NCBI GenBank assembly: GCA_033064195.1
Contig: JARBJD010000282.1
Coordinates: forward strand, 33,055-97,054
Origin: Blattamonas nauphoetae
Taxonomy: Eukaryota; Preaxostyla; Oxymonadida
Reading direction: 5' to 3'
DNA: 64,000 nt
This document shows positions 1 to 10,857 of this stretch, in pieces. The notes under the pieces are model-generated. The model made no database searches and was not told where the DNA came from. It saw nothing but the letters and a program-made list of their open reading frames with translations. The position numbers and the translations under genes are program-made. Numbering within the stretch: the stretch's first letter is position 1; the number at the start of each line of letters is the position of its first letter.

Positions 1-320
1 TGGAGGAAAAGCAGTGTGTGCCTGTCTTCCCTGTTCATCTCCTCGTTCTCCCGCAGTCTGAGCTCGAACAGGCCGACCATGCGTGTGTATTCCGAAAGGA
101 GGTCGTCGATCACGTGCTGGCTCTGGTTGAGCTCGTGCTGATGGAGGTGCAGGAGCGTCCGCCTGTCCTCGTCGTTCATCTTCTCCATCTCCCACACTCG
201 TCGGTTGTGGTCGTCGATGGTGCGGACGAGCAGAGCCGTCAGATCTTCGATCAGCGACTCGCGTCTTCGCAGTTCCCGTTCGTGGATGTCGAGCAGAGCG
301 TGTCTGTCTGCCGAGTTCAT
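1..320 (-). repeat. 47-residue repeat in the kinesin stalk
   Basis: Read on the minus strand, consecutive units begin at 320, 179 and 38. Each starts with MN, two variable residues, then a DR-x-x-LL core. The first two units are exactly 141 nt (47 codons), and the third runs off the window. A related block begins [13 protein letters not shown] near 850 to 820. Two further diverged blocks, with SLILIH and SLTLIH cores, lie farther upstream in the protein near 1200 and 1665. Confidence 0.7.
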
Positions 321-3300
321 TCTCTCGTTCTCGTCGAGTCTGAGCGTCCACATCTCGATGATCCTGTCCTTCTCGTCCCTGTGCTCCTTCTCCCTCTCTT
401 CTGTCCTCATCTGGGCCAGCTCCATCTCCTCGGCGTGCTCTCTCCTCATCCTCTTTTCTGTAAAGAATCGGATCCTCTCGAATTCAGCGCGCTCCTCTTC
501 CTTCATCTTCCAGTTCTCGTCCACCTGCCTTCTCCACGTCTCCTTCAGATGCGCCACCTCGTCCGCGTGTGCTGTGAGGGTCTTGTTCATCGCTGTGGTG
601 TGCCTGTTGTTCATTTCGTCCACTTCCATCCCGTGCCGCTCGTTGTTCTCTGACGTGGCCTGCTTGTGCTGTCTGTCCATCTCGCGCATCTCTGCGTCCT
701 TCTCCGCCAGCCATCCATCCACACACACTCCGAACGCGGTCATGTCTTCGTTTTGCATCGCACACACTCGCTGCGATCGAGCAATCTCGTTCTCGCGCGT
801 CTGGATCTCGTTGGCGTGGATGGCTAGGAGTGTCTGCCTGTCTTCCGCTGCCATCCGATCTGTCTCACTCACTCGCTGTGTCCAGTCGCGGACAGTCTGC
901 GCGAGGAGGTCTGCTGCTTCCTGCTTGGCTTGTGTGTGCTTGTCGTTCCAGTTGGCGTCGAGTGTCTTGTACTTCTCGTCCCATTCTTGGTTCGTCCTCG
1001 CCAGTTCCTCCGCAGCCTCTCGTTGCGTCTTCTTCATCGCCAAATCAAAAGCGACACGTTCCTCGCGCAGCATATGTCTGAATTCCTCCGCCTCCTCCAA
1101 CCCCATCTCGCAGACCCGATGCAGACGCGCGATCTCCCTGTCGCGGCCTTCCACAACGTCGATGTGGATCAGAGTGAGGGAGCGCTTCTCCTCGCTCAGC
1201 ATCCCATCCACCACTTCCATCCTCTCCTTCCACTCTTTCTCTTTCAAAGCAAGACGTTCTTTCCATTCGCGGTGGTGGCGTTCCATCTCGTCTTCGGTGT
1301 TCATCTGCGTCTGCTGCATGCGCGTGCTCCACTCTTCGTTCAGCTCTCGCACCTCCGTCTTCCAGCTCTGCTTGGTCTCTGCCACCTCCCTCTCCCAGCT
1401 CTTCTTCGTGTCGGAGATCTCCTTCTCCAACGTCTGCCTCGTCTCGGTCACTTCCTGCGCCCACTTCTGTTTCGTCTCAGCGACTTCGTTCTCCCACTTC
1501 TCCTTCGTCTCCTCCACTTCCTTCCTCCACTCCTCCTTTGCCCTTCGCAGGTCCATCGAGAATCCCGCTGCCTCTTCCAATCCCATCTGAAACGCGTTCT
1601 GCAATCGCTGGATTTCAGAATCACGATCGTGGACGACACCGATGTGGATCAGAATCAGACTCAGCTTCTCTTCTTCGATCATCCCGTTCACGACGGTCAT
1701 TCGTTCCTTCCATTCTTCCTCCTTTTTGATCAGCTTGCTGTTCCATTCTGCTTTCGTCTGCTCCAAGATCTGCTCCGAACTTTGGCTCAATTCGCTGAGG
1801 GTCCTTTCGTATTCGTCATTCAGTTCTTTCTTCTCTTTCTCGTTCTTTTCCTTCGTCTCTCGAACCTCCCTCTCCCACTTTTCTCTCAACTCGCCCACTT
1901 CCACCTTCCACTCCTTCTTCGTCTTCCTCAGCTCTTCTGTCAGCGTTGTCGCTGCTTCAATGCCTCGTTCACACACGCCTTGGAGAGACACGAGCGTCGA
2001 GTGGTCATTCAGAACACTTTCTGTCCCGAGCGTCAGATGCTGAGGGTTCGACGAGTCTGTTTTGTTGGATTCTCGTCTCGCCTTCGCGTTGGCGATGAGC
2101 TTGTTGACTTGTTCCATCTGTTCTTCGTACTTGGCATCCCCCTGCTGGAGTTGTCCCTTCCATTCTGCTTTCGTCTCGTGAAGGGTCTGAGTGTCAGCTT
2201 CGCTTGTAACATCACCTTGTTCTTCGTCTGTTCCGTTCTCTTTCTTCTCGTCGTGTGCTGTGTGACTGAGCTGTGGTGCCATCTGTCGGGTCACCTCAAC
2301 CTCCTTCCGCACCCTCCCCCACAGCGTCTCCAGCTCGTCCACCTGACTCCGCCGAATGTCCAAGGCCTGGTTCAGCGCCGTCTCAATCTGCATCCGCTCT
2401 TCTTCCTTCCTCCTCTCCTCTGCCCTGATCCTCTCCTCGGCCAGCCGTCGTGCCTCTCTCTCTGCCTCTTCCTCTTCAGCTCGGCGGGCGTTTGTGAGGC
2501 CGCGAGACAACAGCTCTTCCCTGCCCATGTCTTCGTTCTCAATCACAGGCAGCTGGATGCACCCGAATGCTTTGTTCTCTTTCTTCTTCTTTCGATCCTT
2601 CTTTCGCTTCTCCATTCGCTCTTTCGCTTCTTCCTCGTTCTCCTCGTCCTCCCCTTCCGACTTCACGACCTCCTTCACAACCACAACCTGCGGCTTCACT
2701 TCTTCAAACACTTTCGGGTTGTCGCTTTTCAGAAACTGAGCAATTTTGTCGACTTCCTCCTTCGCTGCGAGTCGCAGGTTGATTGACGTGTGCATCTTCA
2801 TCGCCCCGTGTGCATGCATCCCGTCGTGGCATTCCTGACAGAACGGCGCTTTGCAGCGATGGCAGAAGACTTCGGCCGTCTTCAGTTTCTGCGTGTCTGC
2901 GTCTTTGCAGAGGTTCGCACAATAAAAGCACGTCTGGTCGCCACTTCCGAAGTCATCCTCAACACCAGCCTCGGCGTTTGTGGTGACGAGCGACGACGGG
3001 TTCCAGAAATCGAAGGTGGCAGGGACTGACTCGTCAGTGATGCAGTCGTCGTCATCGGGGTCGAGGTTGCGGCGAGTGAAGTGTTGGGTCAGTCTGTAGA
3101 ACCCAGACAGGAATTCATCTGGTTTGGTCCTTTCGAGTGGGTTTGTGCTTTCAATCACAGCCAATCCCGCAGCAATCGCAGCATCGGGATCGTATGTTGG
3201 GTTGAGGAACACTTCACTCTCGTTTGTCTGAGTTTCCTGATCAACACCCTTTCCTTTGACCTGAAACGCGTCTGACCCGAGTCTGTTCAGCCTGTCGAGT

Positions 3301-5270
3301 GTGTCCTGCAGAGCCTCGCCTGGCTGTGCCTCCACGCCGAGCAGGCCAATCAGCTCCTCAATCGACTTCTCCTGCTTCTCCAACCGCTGCGTCATTCCCT
3401 TCAGCTGTGTCAGCGCGTTGTCTCTCTCAGCCTTCACCTTCGCACTTCCCTTCGAGTCTCCCTTGCCTTGCTTCATGTCCTGGATCTCGTCCTTCAGGTC
3501 GTCGATCTCGTCCAGTCTCGTGTTGATGGAGTCTTCCAGATTCGCATTCCGAATTGTGAGTGTTTCGATCTCTTGCTCCTTCTCTTTCATCTTCTGCTTC
3601 AGATCTTCAAGTTCTTGCACACTCTTCATCATTCCCGCCAGCCCACTCTGCTCCTCACCCTCTCCGCCCTCTCCCTCTTCTCCCATCATCGCCCCAAACT
3701 GCGACATGTCAAACGAGCCTCCTTTCTGCACTTCCTGGATGATCTTCATCAGCTGCGAGTTCTTCTTCTTGAGGGTTTCGATTTCCCCCTTTGCTTTGTT
3801 CAGCATCGCTTTCAATTCGGCGTTGGAGAGTTCTTGGTTGACCACGACCTTGTTTTTCACTTCTTTTGCTCGCTTGCCGAATTCGAGGGTGGATTGTGTT
3901 TCAAACGCATTTGTTGATGATCCAGAGGAATTGATGACGAGGACAGTTCTGAAGAGGAAATAAATCAATTAATATGTAAAAACAGACCTACTGTTACCCC
4001 CGAATGTCTCTTGAAGCAACCTTGTGAGCTTGCTGTCTCGATAAGGGACGTGTTTCGCAGCCGGATCTGTCAATGCTTTGATAACGTTTCCAAGGCTTGT
4101 CAAAGACAAGTTAATCTTCTTAGCCTCCTCCAACTGTTGTCCTTCTGCTCCAGTCTGTCCAATTTTTTCAGAACCAGCCAGATCAACAAGATACATCAAT
4201 CCGGTCTTTGTTGAATCTGTCTCTCGGTTTCTCTGTGTGACCTTGACCATAAAAATAGTGTGAGAACGAGACGAACGATCGTTCATTCCTAAGAGTAGAA
4301 TTCAAGTTGATTATTTTCGTATTAACGAGAGAATGATGAAAACCTGTTGCGGCAGTTTTCCTGTTTGCGTCTCCAAGCGCAAGCATATCCAGAAAATCAG
4401 CTTTGGCTTTGCAGTCTCTCCATGTAATTCCTTCAATGTAGATATTGTTTTTCTTTTGATGAATCTCGAGATTTGTTTTCGAAACTGTTGGAAGTGCAAA
4501 AAGATTAGAGAAGAGAGAAAAATTGAGGAGATAATGAAAGCAAACTGTCCAGAAGATCGCGAATTCTTTCAAGATAGATTTCTGCATATGCACCCTGGAC
4601 AAGGTACTCCAATTCTTTTGGAGAATGTTTGATTCTGTCTAAAATATGATCAACCATTCGTGGAATGATTCCTTGTGATTTTTCATCATAGTCATCGGGT
4701 CCCTGAACGGTAGTTGTGAATGTTTATGATGAAACGTCATAGTAAATTGATGGAGAATGTGAAAAATCGATCGGATGACAAAAATGGAGAGGTAACAATG
4801 ATTCAAACCATCATAGTGAAAGTTTTGCCAGAAGAAGTTTGTCCATACGCTAGGATCGTTCCATTCACACCATTGAGGACATCTACAAGAGGTTGATGTG
4901 AATTGATGACCGAGAAATGTGAAAATGAACAGAGAAAAGCAGACAAACCATCAATAACCTGACGAGCTGTTACATCGTACACCACACCCTGATCAACGTA
5001 ATATGGGAAGACATGGTCAAAGTTGTAGTTCCTTTTCTGTCCATTTACCTGTTTGAGAAATAATTGGTCATTCATAAAGATAAGATGTTCCAAACATCCA
5101 AAACCAATGATTGTTGATCATCTTTCAATTCTACACAAAGTTGTCCATTTTTTGACTTCTCAAGAGAGTTCAATGGTCTGAAACGAGCTACGACTTTAAC
5201 ATCTCCTCCTCCTGACGATGATGTCTAAAAATTTCGGACATATAGACGATTAATAGTGGAAACAAACCAT
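1..5270 (-). CDS. Kinesin-1-like motor protein with long coiled coil and Cys/His cluster (partial, runs off left edge)
   Basis: This is a microtubule motor with an N-terminal motor domain. Visible motor motifs are the P-loop GQTSSGKT, switch I NDRSSRSH, switch II DLAGSEK, and [15 protein letters not shown] followed by GGNSRT and [10 protein letters not shown] at the domain end, which is closest in style to kinesin-1/KIF5. Eight exons join in frame across introns at 3949-3987, 4289-4343, 4485-4545, 4703-4808, 4883-4948, 5049-5104 and 5225-5267. The last of these follows directly after the start ATG (5268-5270). The final exon (3948 to below 1) is open to the window edge. It encodes a long E/K/R-rich coiled-coil stalk. 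It also carries a Cys/His cluster at about 2810-2935 (CFYC, CHRC, CQECH and following His), which is B-box-like and unusual in a kinesin. The C-terminus lies outside the window. The motor assignment is secure; the cargo is unknown. Confidence 0.93.
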
Positions 5271-5499
5271 TTATTTGTTGGTAAGATAAGAATATCGAAC
5301 AGAAAAATGAGATGAAAACAAAATGGAGGACAGATCGACCTCAAATCTCCAATTGACTGAGAATAAGAGAAACAAAAAGGAGAAAAACGGGAATGAAACA
5401 GTAAATAACGACAGATGTCTGAATGATGTTCGACTGGGAGTGAAAGAAGAGACGGATCAGAAGTTGAAAACTGCATTTTGGGATGATCATCCAACTCGC
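5271..5499. promoter_or_regulatory. Shared divergent promoter region between kinesin and RAD6-like genes
   Basis: The two start codons face away from each other 229 bp apart. No other gene fits between them, so both promoters and 5' UTRs must lie here. The RAD6-like reading frame stays open upstream to an ATG at 5323, so part of this region could encode an N-terminal extension. No specific promoter motif was identified. Confidence 0.5.
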
Positions 5500-6153
5500 A
5501 TGAGTACAGCTGCTAGAAGGCGTTTGATTCGTGACTTTAAAAGTATTCAAACGGATCCACCTACTGGTGTTACAGGTGCTCCAAAGGAGGATAATATCAT
5601 GTCGTGGAATGCAATCATTTTTGGGTATCTTTCTTCTCAATTTTCATAAAACCTCCCTTCCCCAATCAATCTCCATGTTTCTCTCTCTGATGTTGCACAT
5701 TAGGCCAGACGATACAATTTGGGAGGGAGGAACATTCAAACTAACATTGGAATTCACAGAAGAATACCCAAACAAGCCTCCAACGGTCAAGTTCATCACA
5801 AAGATCTTTCATCCGAATGGTGTCATTTCGTTTTATTACTCATCATTCGCTATTCCAGTCTATAACGATGGCAGCATTTGCCTTGACATCCTCCAGAACC
5901 AGTGGAGCCCGATTTACGATATCTCTGCAATTCTCACATCGATTCAGGTTTCTCTTTCTTCTTTTTTCATCCTTTTCGGTTGTTAGTCCCTTCTGACTGA
6001 TCCGAATCCCAATTCTCCAGCGAACTCCGAAGCCGCTCGTTTATATACACAAAATCGACGTGAATATGAACGAAAAGTGAAGGAATTTGTTGAGCAATCA
6101 TGTATCTTTTTCAACTTCTTCTTCATCTCTCACAAACAGGGATTGCAGAGTGA
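5500..6153 (+). CDS. RAD6/UBE2A-like ubiquitin-conjugating enzyme E2
   Basis: This protein carries activated ubiquitin as a thioester and passes it to substrates with E3 partners. RAD6 orthologues act in histone H2B ubiquitination and DNA damage tolerance. The start [14 protein letters not shown] matches the conserved RAD6 N-terminus, so the ATG at 5500 is preferred over the in-frame ATG at 5323, which would add 59 unrelated residues. Five exons join in frame across introns 5625-5703, 5820-5858, 5948-5986 and 6102-6139; three of these are 38 or 39 nt. The core shows the HPN motif, then [13 protein letters not shown] with the catalytic cysteine, then DPNPNSPAN. The protein ends VEQSWIAE at about 151 residues, the normal length for the family, without an acidic tail. 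It is convergent with the cyclin gene. Confidence 0.95.
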
Positions 6154-6310
6154 CTGCCAGTTTGTTTCCTCCATCAGGCCAATATTTTGTTGCGTTGGCC
6201 TGTCTCTTGCGATTTTTCCTCATCTTCATTTCATGGAAAACCAGCATCGTCCCTCTTTTGGAAACAAAAAGGCTGAAAGAAACTGTTAACGAACGTGACG
6301 AATGATCGAG

Positions 6311-6961
6311 TTACGAAAGGAAATGGATGGTTAGACGATCAAAATTCTCCTGAGAAATATGCGTATCGAACTCCAGTCTGCTCAGGAAAGCAAGTTCCGA
6401 CGATTCAAGCACTTTCCCTTGAATGCCAAAAACTTTCATCCACCATGCGTTCGGGAGGGGTCGATCACGGAGAGTTTTAATAGACAGAACATAAGCACAA
6501 ATAATAAGGGTTCCAGCTGTCTGGGCGTGCACAATTTGTCCTGGATGTTTGCTGGTTGGACGAAGGTCGGAGAATGCTAGTTTCTCAATCAGGTAAATCG
6601 CATAGAGTGACTCTGACACAGTTCCACCAGAGTACGCCAAAATAAGTTGTAAAAACGCAAAGATACGCTTGAAAAGCGGGTCCGGATTGTTGGTGAAGAT
6701 TGTGTCATGACGCACTGATGGTTCAAGTGATGGAAGGCAATTTAGGAGATCTGTTTCGTTCCCACAGAGAGACCGGAGAATGTGGGCGATATGGGCACTG
6801 AGGAGACCCAACACATGGTCTGTCGGAGGTGACGAAAGAATTGTGTCCGTTTCTAATTTACTGAGCGATTTTTGGGACATTTCTTCCCCTAGATAATCTG
6901 ATTTACGGAAGCCTTCATCGGCGTATGGAGATAATTTGTATGTATGCTGCACATCAATCAT
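6311..6961 (-). CDS. PHO80/P-type cyclin-like protein
   Basis: The product is 216 residues from the ATG at 6961 (MIDVQHTYK). The second half matches the PHO80-like cyclin box: YLIEKLAF, an alanine-rich helix, NAWWMKVFGIQG, then SSELAFLSRLEFDTHIS. Such cyclins bind and activate a PHO85/CDK5-type kinase in nutrient or cell-cycle signalling. That role is inferred from the family, and the kinase partner is not in the window. The reading frame stays open upstream to 7027 without an ATG, so an upstream exon is possible. The 3' end is 157 bp from the convergent E2 gene. Confidence 0.75.
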   Translation of the reverse strand: MIDVQHTYKLSPYADEGFRKSDYLGEEMSQKSLSKLETDTILSSPPTDHVLGLLSAHIAHILRSLCGNETDLLNCLPSLEPSVRHDTIFTNNPDPLFKRIFAFLQLILAYSGGTVSESLYAIYLIEKLAFSDLRPTSKHPGQIVHAQTAGTLIICAYVLSIKTLRDRPLPNAWWMKVFGIQGKVLESSELAFLSRLEFDTHISQENFDRLTIHFLS

Positions 6962-7092
6962 GTTGAGAAAAATGAAGATCACGACCCAAAAAATGTGTTT
7001 TTTCTGGAAGTGAGAAAATGGAGGCAATAAAGGATGTCAATTTAACACAGAAATGATATAATTTCGTTCCGATCTCTCACTAGAACTGAAGA

Positions 7093-10000
7093 TTAATCAA
7101 AGAACCCGGTTGGAGCTGAGTCAAATGAAGACCCAGAGTAAAATGGAAAGCTGCCCGAATTGTTCATTTGATCGAAGAAAGAGAACGGAAGCGGTGAAAG
7201 AGAACCGTTTTGTTCGAGGTCAAACGAGAAATCATCGAAGGGTGAAGGGGATGAGAAGAGCGACGTCTCCTGGCTGGAGAGAGGCGACATAGGGCGGAAA
7301 GCGAAGGGAGGAGGGTCGGCTGCGGGTGTTGGGGGAGGGTGGAGGAGAGCAGGAGTGGGATTGTATGGATGGACGTACGGCGAAGGCTGAGGCAGCGGGG
7401 GGAGTGGCTTGAGAGGCGGGAGGACACTTGGCACGGTCGACGTGGAGTGGCGAATCGGGTCGATGCGAGGGAAACCTCCGAGCGTGTTGGGGAAAGACGA
7501 GACCCGCATCGTTTTGATGTCTGTCACAGAAATGGAGCCGACACTGTCGTCTCTCTTCTGCTTCTGGATGACAGAATCATCGGGGAGGCTCAGAGGAGCG
7601 AGGGATGTTGTTGCTTGTTCCTTCTTTTCTGGCTTCGGCGCATCTCGCGGCCTGCCGCGTGGAAGGAACAGCGTTCTGTCGAGAAGCGTCAGTTCCGGTT
7701 TAATCACATCTCTGTTTGTGAGCTGCTGCGGTTCAGGGATGGTCGAGCGTGGCAGATTCTTCGTCTCCTCCGCCTTCGCTTTGTCTGCCATCTGCTGCCT
7801 CTTCCACGGCGGCTGGAACATCATCGACCACCCCTCTGAATTCTCCACTGCTCCAACGACCACTGCAAAGGTCTTTGTGTGCTCAGCGTGGACTGGCGAA
7901 GCGATCAGAAGACCAGCGAGGGTTGGGACGAGTTCAGCCCACGCTTCCGAAAACTGATGAGGAACAAACTTGTGGTCGTGCACCCCACTGTTCGCTGGCC
8001 TCTCCTCGTCAGCTTGAACGACCGCACTTGCTTCGATTCTGTCGATCTCTCTTCGCAGCAGGCGACTGAGGACGTGGACGTGGCGGATGTAGAAGACGAG
8101 TTGGAAGGGAGGAGAGGGAAGGATGGCCGTGCAGAGCGAGACGAAGAAGAGCGAATCGAGACACGCAAGCTGGGTCTCTGGAGGGAGTGTGGAGAGGACG
8201 GTGGGTGAGAGGAGGGGAGGCGGCCGGCTGTCATCCTCGTGCCGTCTGCCTCTCCTTCGGTCGTCCCGCATCTCCTCCTCCACGTTCCTTGCCTCTTTCT
8301 TCTCCTGCGACTGGTGCACCGACCGCTTCCACACCATCTTGCTTCTTCCGCGTGCTCGGAAGTGAAAGTGAGGCTGGCCGTGTCGAGAAGGCCGTCCCCC
8401 GAAGTGGATGTTGGTGGAGAAGAGGGAGAAGAGGAGCAGCAGAAGCGTCGACATCAGACTCATCCCGAGTGGGTGGCTGGTCACTGCGGCAACTCCCTGC
8501 TTGGCGACGAACGCCGACAGAAAGCGAGTGGAGAGGAGAACAGCCTCGATGCATTCGGTCGGCTGCTGCGTGGCTGAATGGGCGAGGGCGCGGAAGTGGT
8601 GGAAGATCGCGTGGTGCAGCAGATTGGCGGGTCCGATTGAGATTTGGAGTTGAGACGGACGGAACGCGACGGGAAGGGCAATCGCCGAGCTCGACAGTGT
8701 CTGCAAGTTCTGCAGATAGATGAGCATCAGGTCGATGAAGTCAGAGACACTCTCAGCGGCAGAGAATGTCGTTTCCAGTGTGGCTGCAGCGAGTGGAGAT
8801 GAGGCTGAGTGAGCAGCAGGCATCAGCGACGTCATGAGGACGGCAATGTTGGCTGAGGCGAGAGTGTTGAAGGCAGGCCGTGTGGCGTTGTCGAGATGCA
8901 GTTCGGGCGACATGAGGGCGACGTTGAACGAGAGGACCGAAGGGACATTCTCGATCTCGTCCGCCGACCCTGCTGCCAGCAGAAGCTCCTTCAGCCGAGG
9001 GAACGTGGCCGAGCAGAACTCGTTCACTTCTGTTGGTGTTTTCTGCTGTTCATTGCTCGGAACAGGCTGGGGCATCATCGGCGGGAGCATTGTGGTGTGA
9101 TTGAAGTGGATGTGGAGGGCAGTGAAGAGGGCGTTAATCTGGACCAGGAATGGGAGCCTCTTGTTGAACGAGAGCGTCTGCAGCTGTTGGGGAGAGAGGG
9201 AGAACGTGGGGAGCTGCGTGTGGGTGAGTGGGTGGGTGAACGGCGAGTTGGGGAGCAGGCGACGGACAGCGACGAAGAGTTCTTCGGCAGCGAGTGAGGT
9301 GAGGAACACGACGAGCGAGTTGTTGGTGTGTGACATGTCCGGCATGAACCCGAAGTCGGACGGACTCAGTGAGAACGTGAAGAAGTGCGGGTGACACTCT
9401 TCCTCTGAAATTGGAGGGCAGAGCGCGCACTGGGTGAACACCGTGTTTGCGGGCTGGTCGTCTGAGGAGTCCTTGTGCGTGTGCATAACGTAGATCGATT
9501 GCGTGTCGAGCTGAATCTTGAAGTTGGAGATGGTTCCCCAAAGGTTTGAGATGCGGTCGGTGTTGACTGGATCCTGAAGCGGGGGATCGGTGGCGTGGAA
9601 GAGAAAGTGGAGAGGAGAGCGAGGGTCGATGATTGTGCGAGCAAACATCGGCGACGTGATGATGGAGGAGATCTGACTTTGAACGAGAGTGATGTTCGTT
9701 TGTGTGGGAGGACTGGTCTGTTGAAGATACTTTTCAGACAAATAAAGAAGTTGGAGCCCACGCAACCATTCTAAGAGACAGTAGAACTGGAGGACATCGT
9801 TCGCCTGTCGAATCTGGAACTGCGCCTGAAACAACTCGTTGGTGAACTCGCTGATCAAATCATGGAGCTTCTCCTCAACAAAATTGACCTCGGAAAGGCC
9901 CTGGACCATCTCATCCTTGGATACGAGTGAGTGGAGGATCTCATGGAGACTGATGGCCGTCATCATGTTGAATCCGTTGTCATGGTGGTTCCGTGTATGA

Positions 10001-10785
10001 TTTCCAAAATTAAGAATATCAATGTTGCTCACCTGCATCGAGAGAAAGAAAAAATACTGTGATGCAACTTGGAAACATGTGTCGGCAATTTGGGTGTGTC
10101 CCAGGGACGAAGAACCAAGATACTGGATGGAATAGAATTGAAAATGGAGTAACTGGAAGTAAAGTTGAACAAGCTGCCTATATTTTTCTGAAATGAATGC
10201 TGCACCCGGAACTGAGTCTGTTAAGGCTTTGTTGACATCAAATGGGAAACAATTGAAATATAACGGAAAGCCTCCATAAATTGCATATGACACATTCGTA
10301 GTGAGGAAGAAATTGCGGATATATAATCCAGAGTCTCGCAGAGTTGGGTGGTCAATTCGGAAATTGAGATGTGAATGGACAAATGGCGCTTCTGGATCTT
10401 TCCGCTTATCTGATCGTGGTGCAGAAGTGGGGAATGGTTGAACTCGTGCCGTGGATCCAATATAGGCACGATCAGCTTCATATGACTTTTGGTTGATTCC
10501 TAAAGAGAAAGATTTCGATGATGAGTTTGTCAAACAGACTTGTTCGATTTTGACGACCCCTTTTCACAATTGTTGCTTCATAGACACATTCAATGTTCTT
10601 TTTGACACATTGAGAACAAGGATTGTCTCTAATTGAATACGAGGAACGAGAAAGAGATGAAGACGATAAAATCTGCATACCCGTCACATTTTACCTTTCT
10701 AAGAGAAAAAATTCATTACAAAATGATCACACTTTATTCTACAATTCGAACAAGCTTTAAGAATACTGAGGACTTGTTTTGACAT
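7093..10785 (-). CDS. Zn(II)2Cys6 (GAL4-type) zinc-cluster protein, putative transcription factor
   Basis: Four exons join in frame: 10785-10733, an 18-nt microexon 10698-10681, 10628-10540 and 10499-7093. Introns are 34, 52 and 40 nt. The product is 1188 residues. Residues 12 to 38 read C-x2-C-x6-C-x5-C-x2-C-x6-C, exactly the binuclear zinc-cluster spacing, with the basic segment RIKKVKC. A basic linker (VKRGRQNR) follows. Each exon supplies part of the finger, which strongly supports the splice model. The long remainder has a helical middle part and proline/serine-rich tails. I cannot place a named regulatory domain there. Known members bind DNA at CGG-type sites and control transcription. 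The gene is divergent from the armadillo-like gene 72 bp away. Confidence 0.85.
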
Positions 10786-10857
10786 GGATGACCCATAATG
10801 AAGAATAATTCATGATCTAACCATAGAATCAAATTACTAATCTTTTTTTCATGCGTA
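10786..10857. promoter_or_regulatory. 72-bp shared divergent promoter between Zn2Cys6 and armadillo-like genes
   Basis: Start codons at 10785 (-) and 10858 (+) leave only 72 bp of AT-rich DNA for both transcription starts. The genes are likely co-expressed or mutually constrained. No motif was assigned. Confidence 0.5.

Noticed and set aside
205-1590. Plus-strand frame of 461 codons, serine-rich
   Set aside because: Same antisense effect over the kinesin stalk; no domain signal.
930-2786. Long plus-strand frame of 618 codons opposite the kinesin stalk
   Set aside because: It is the antisense shadow of the E/K/R-rich coiled coil; the minus strand is open to the window edge and continues a clear motor domain.
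5323-5499. N-terminal 59-residue extension of the RAD6-like protein
   Set aside because: The conserved family start MSTxARRRL is at 5500 and the upstream part is lysine/asparagine-rich without similarity; kept only as a possibility.
7339-8723. Several plus-strand frames of 100 to 180 codons
   Set aside because: They overlap the proline/serine-rich part of the zinc-cluster gene on the other strand and have no coherent composition.
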